This document shows positions 61,250 through 64,000 of a DNA stretch of 64,000 bases, piece after piece. Position 1 is the first letter of the stretch. The number at the start of each line of letters is the position of its first letter. The notes under the pieces are model-generated. The model was not told the origin of the DNA. It saw nothing but the letters and a program-made list of their open reading frames with translations, and made no database searches. Source of the stretch: Filomicrobium insigne (GTDB lineage Bacteria; Pseudomonadota; Alphaproteobacteria; Rhizobiales; Hyphomicrobiaceae); assembly GCF_900104305.1 (NCBI RefSeq), contig NZ_FNJC01000001.1:310001-374000 (forward strand). The letters are read 5' to 3'. The position numbers and the translations under genes were made by a program.

Positions 61250-63442
61250 TTATGACTGCACATGGCGGGTAAACGGCAAATGTCTCACAGGTGTGCCGGT
61301 GAGTTTTCGCCACGCGTTAGCGACGGCCGGAGAAATGGGCGGCGTTCCCGGCTCACCCACCCCTGTCGGAGCTTCATCTGACTTGATGATGGTGACCTCG
61401 ACGTCCGGCATCTCGTTGATGCGCAGAGAGCGATAGGTGTCGAAGTTGGTCTGAACGACACGCCCTTTGTCCAAGGTGATCTCGGCGTAGAGTGTATGCC
61501 CCAGACCGTACCCGATGCCCCCTTCCATCTGCGCACGGATCACATTGGGATTGACGGCAACACCGCAATCAACGGCGCACCAAACTTTGTGAACACGTGG
61601 AAGCTTGTCCTTTCCAACCGAGACTTCGGCGACCTGAGCGACATATGTGTTGAAAGACTTGTGCAAGGCAACGCCGCGTGCCCTGCCTTCAGGGACCGCG
61701 GCTCCCCACCCGGCCAGTTCGGCGACAGCCCGCAGCACGCCAGCATGACGGGGATTTTTCTCCCCAATAAGCTCCAGACGGCCTTCGACGGGATCTTTAT
61801 TGGCCATCGCCAAGAGTTCATCGAGGAATGTCTCGACGACGTAGGCATTGTGTGTGTGACCAACGGAGCGCCACCAAAGCGGCGGGATAGCGAGTTTAGT
61901 CTGGTGCGTACTGATGCGAAGATTGCCGATTTGATATGGTATATCTTCGGAACCTTCGGCGACTGTTGGATCGATGCCATCCTTCATCTGCGCGGCGAAC
62001 GGCGTACCTTCGATGATCGATTGGCCGACGATCACTTGGTCCCAAAGTGCGATGTTCCCGGCTTGGTCGACCGCGCCCTTCAATCGGTGAACGTAGAGCG
62101 GACGGTAGTATCCGGCGTGGAGATCATCCTCGCGTGTAAAGACGAGTTTTATAGGCTTTTTTCTGCCCAGCGCCTTCGCCGCTTCCGCCGCTTCCGAAGC
62201 CACATCCGCATTCGGTGTTGCGCGGCGACCAAAACTTCCACCCGCCATCATCGTGTTCAGCTTCAGTTCCTCTGGGCGACAACCGAGGATCTGAGCCGCT
62301 ACCGCCTGATCGACGGTTTGCATCTGAGTGCCGGCCCACGCCTCACCACCCGACGCATCCGCCTCGATTAAAAAATCGAGGGGTTCCATTGGAGCTTGTG
62401 AGAGGAAGGGAAAGACGTACTCCGCTTGAAGCGTCTTAGCATTTTCAGGTAACGCCTTTTCCGCATCACCTTCTTTTCTCACGACGCGCCCGACCGTCGC
62501 GGCCTTCTTCTTATAGTCGGCAACGATCTCATCGGTAGATCGAGTCTCGGCCCCCGTCTCGTCCCACTCGATCTTCAACACATCTCGCGCGGTTTTTGCG
62601 GGCCAAAAGCCTTTTGCATAAACTGCGACGCCTTGCGGGATCTTCTTGACGTCAACCACGCCCTTGATCTTGCGGGCATCCGTATCGTCCACCGACTTCA
62701 CCTTGGCGCCGAACAGCGGTGGCCGCGCAATGACGACCGTCAGCATATCAGGGCGCGTGGCGTCCATCGTGAATACCGCTTTACCCGTTGCTTTGTCCTG
62801 TGTGTCGAGCTTCGGCCGATCCGTGCCAATGAGTTTGAAGTCAGAGGGCGATTTCAGGCTAGGTTCAGCCGGGGGCGACCGTTTGGACGCGGCGTCCGCG
62901 AAGTCTCCGAACTTTCCTGTCTTGTTTGATACCTTGTGGGAGATGATGCCGGCTTCGATGGTGATCTCTTCCGCAGGGACCTGCCAGGTTTCAGCGGCGG
63001 CCGCGACAAGCATCGCGCGGGCGGCGGCGCCGGCCTTGCGCATTTGCTCGTAGGAATTGGCCATGGCGGTCGAACCGCCCGTGCCTTGAATGCCAAAAGC
63101 GAGATTTTTGTAAAGTGCCGTATTCGCAGGAGCCAGCTCTCCGCGCATTTGCGACCAGTCGGCATCCATCTCTTCAGCAACCAATGTCGTCAATCCCGTC
63201 AGGGGACCTTGGCCGAATTCTATATGTTTGACGAGAACGGTCACGGTGCTATCGGGTGCGACGCGCACGAACGCATTTGGTGCGAATGCAGTATCTGTAG
63301 CGCCTCCTTTGATGACGGCAGCAGCCCCCGATTGGGCGCGCGCACGCATCGGCAGGACCATTGCTAAAACCAAACCGGCGCCAGTTGCGGCGGCCCCACG
63401 CAAAACTGTTCGGCGATCGGCCTCGATCACGGATTTCAACAT
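61250..63442 (-). CDS. Molybdopterin-binding hydroxylase subunit (isoquinoline 1-oxidoreductase beta-like)
   Basis: Large subunit of 730 residues, xanthine oxidase family. The Tat signal DRRTVLRGAAATGAGLVLAMVL at the N-terminus exports it folded with cofactor. Molybdopterin contacts include ...MMAGGSFGRRATPNADV near 395-412 and GIGYGLGHTLYAEITL, and the active-site glutamate motif GVGEPGTPPISPAVANA is near 695-711. This two-part Tat type hydroxylates N-heterocycles or aldehydes in the periplasm. The small 2Fe-2S subunit is encoded 15 bases upstream. The actual substrate cannot be told. Confidence 0.92.
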   Translation of the reverse strand: MLKSVIEADRRTVLRGAAATGAGLVLAMVLPMRARAQSGAAAVIKGGATDTAFAPNAFVRVAPDSTVTVLVKHIEFGQGPLTGLTTLVAEEMDADWSQMRGELAPANTALYKNLAFGIQGTGGSTAMANSYEQMRKAGAAARAMLVAAAAETWQVPAEEITIEAGIISHKVSNKTGKFGDFADAASKRSPPAEPSLKSPSDFKLIGTDRPKLDTQDKATGKAVFTMDATRPDMLTVVIARPPLFGAKVKSVDDTDARKIKGVVDVKKIPQGVAVYAKGFWPAKTARDVLKIEWDETGAETRSTDEIVADYKKKAATVGRVVRKEGDAEKALPENAKTLQAEYVFPFLSQAPMEPLDFLIEADASGGEAWAGTQMQTVDQAVAAQILGCRPEELKLNTMMAGGSFGRRATPNADVASEAAEAAKALGRKKPIKLVFTREDDLHAGYYRPLYVHRLKGAVDQAGNIALWDQVIVGQSIIEGTPFAAQMKDGIDPTVAEGSEDIPYQIGNLRISTHQTKLAIPPLWWRSVGHTHNAYVVETFLDELLAMANKDPVEGRLELIGEKNPRHAGVLRAVAELAGWGAAVPEGRARGVALHKSFNTYVAQVAEVSVGKDKLPRVHKVWCAVDCGVAVNPNVIRAQMEGGIGYGLGHTLYAEITLDKGRVVQTNFDTYRSLRINEMPDVEVTIIKSDEAPTGVGEPGTPPISPAVANAWRKLTGTPVRHLPFTRHVQS

Positions 63443-63456
63443 ATTCTACGCCCTCC

Positions 63457-63918
63457 TCAGCCTTTGAGTTCAGCCGCAGCGTTCTTGATCGCCTGGCGAA
63501 TGCGTACGTATGTGGCGCATCGGCAGATGTTTCCCGTCATGGCGCCGTCTATGTCTTCATCAGTGGGATCGGAAATGTCTCGAAGCAAGGCGACTGCGGA
63601 CATGATCTGTCCGGATTGACAGTATCCGCACTGAGGGACGTCGATTTCCACCCAGGCCTTCTGAATGGCGCTTGCTTCCGGGCCTTCGACACCTTCAATC
63701 GTGGTTATATCGCTGCCGTTGATCAGTTCGACGGGCGTGACGCACGAACGCTGCGGCATACCATCAACGAATACGGTGCACGCTCCGCATTGAGCCACGC
63801 CACAGCCGAATTTGGTGCCCGTCAGTCCGAGTTCGTCGCGCAGGACCCACAATAACGGCGTATTAGGGTCGACATCGACCTCCCGCGGTTCTCCATTGAC
63901 GTTGAATGTGATGGCCAT
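63457..63918 (-). CDS. 2Fe-2S subunit of molybdenum hydroxylase (isoquinoline 1-oxidoreductase alpha-like)
   Basis: Iron-sulfur protein of 153 residues. The plant-type cluster is bound by [16 protein letters not shown] (about 38-53) plus a following RSC, and the second cluster by [10 protein letters not shown] (about 99-108) and GNICRCATY (about 131-139). It passes electrons from the molybdopterin subunit to the cytochrome. No signal is seen, so it is probably carried out by the Tat signal of its partner. AAGGAGGGGA is a very strong ribosome site before ATG 63918. Confidence 0.95.
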   Translation of the reverse strand: MAITFNVNGEPREVDVDPNTPLLWVLRDELGLTGTKFGCGVAQCGACTVFVDGMPQRSCVTPVELINGSDITTIEGVEGPEASAIQKAWVEIDVPQCGYCQSGQIMSAVALLRDISDPTDEDIDGAMTGNICRCATYVRIRQAIKNAAAELKG

Positions 63919-64000
63919 GGGTCCCCTCCTTTGAGGTGGAGTTTAACTTTTGCGGAAATTGCGCCAATCCAGAGGATTGATGTGACCCTGAGCAAAAATA

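Noticed and set aside
63951-63966. Minus-strand TGGCGCA-ATTT-CCGCA as a sigma-54 promoter for the molybdenum hydroxylase operon
   Set aside because: GG and GC have the right spacing but the TT of the -12 element is CC and only two invariant pairs remain; too weak to call.

Overview
The window reads as chromosomal DNA of an alphaproteobacterium, most likely a member of the Hyphomicrobiales (Rhizobiales). Support comes from a small SRP RNA placed just upstream of dnaX-ybaB, the kdsB / class I cytochrome c / pheA neighbourhood, a DUF992 protein, the layout of the Flp/Tad pilus locus, and the protein sequences themselves. I cannot name the genus. No phage, transposase, CRISPR array, tRNA or rRNA was found.

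Layout. 1-1.9 kb: sulfur genes on the minus strand, namely a persulfide-dioxygenase-like metallo-beta-lactamase protein cut by the window edge and two YeeE/YedE half-transporters. 2.0-16.5 kb: a Wzx/Wzy-type exopolysaccharide locus with an initiating sugar-phosphate transferase, a Wzc/GumC-like co-polymerase, a polymerase candidate, a WecB/TagA transferase, a flippase, a FemAB-like N-acyltransferase, two GT4 glycosyltransferases, a polysaccharide deacetylase and a secreted beta-helix protein. Its two divergent operons start at what look like sigma-54 promoters. 16.6-24.4 kb: housekeeping genes (ybaB, dnaX, SRP RNA, nudC, a SCO protein, an SDR, pheA, kdsB, cytochrome c). 24.6-32.4 kb: a YejABEF-type peptide ABC transporter with two tandem binding proteins. 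32.4-35.4 kb: a GST, then a translationally coupled NlpC/P60 peptidase and leucyl aminopeptidase pair suited to murein-peptide breakdown.

35.7-48.5 kb: a nearly complete Flp/Tad pilus locus. The TPR lipoprotein TadD converges on a ten-gene minus-strand operon (two Flp pilins, CpaA, B, C, D, E, F, TadB, TadC). A divergent plus-strand set follows (a secretin N-domain protein and two TadE-like pseudopilins). The AT-rich gap between the two units is the probable control region. 48.5-55.2 kb: a membrane protein of the YdjM type, a small secreted protein, a two-gene operon of dynamin-like GTPases, and a proline-rich membrane protein with Sel1-like repeats. 55.5-60.3 kb: rimO, a YceI / cytochrome b561 / YceI operon, a DUF992 protein and a membrane zinc protease. 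60.6-63.9 kb: a three-gene periplasmic molybdenum hydroxylase (2Fe-2S subunit, Tat-exported molybdopterin subunit, dihaem cytochrome c).

The parts least explained by textbook systems are the paired dynamin-like operon with its reduced second partner, the sigma-54 control and kinase-like domain decay in the polysaccharide locus, and the hairpin separating the two Flp pilin genes. All functional statements rest on reading motifs and on family knowledge; no database search was possible.
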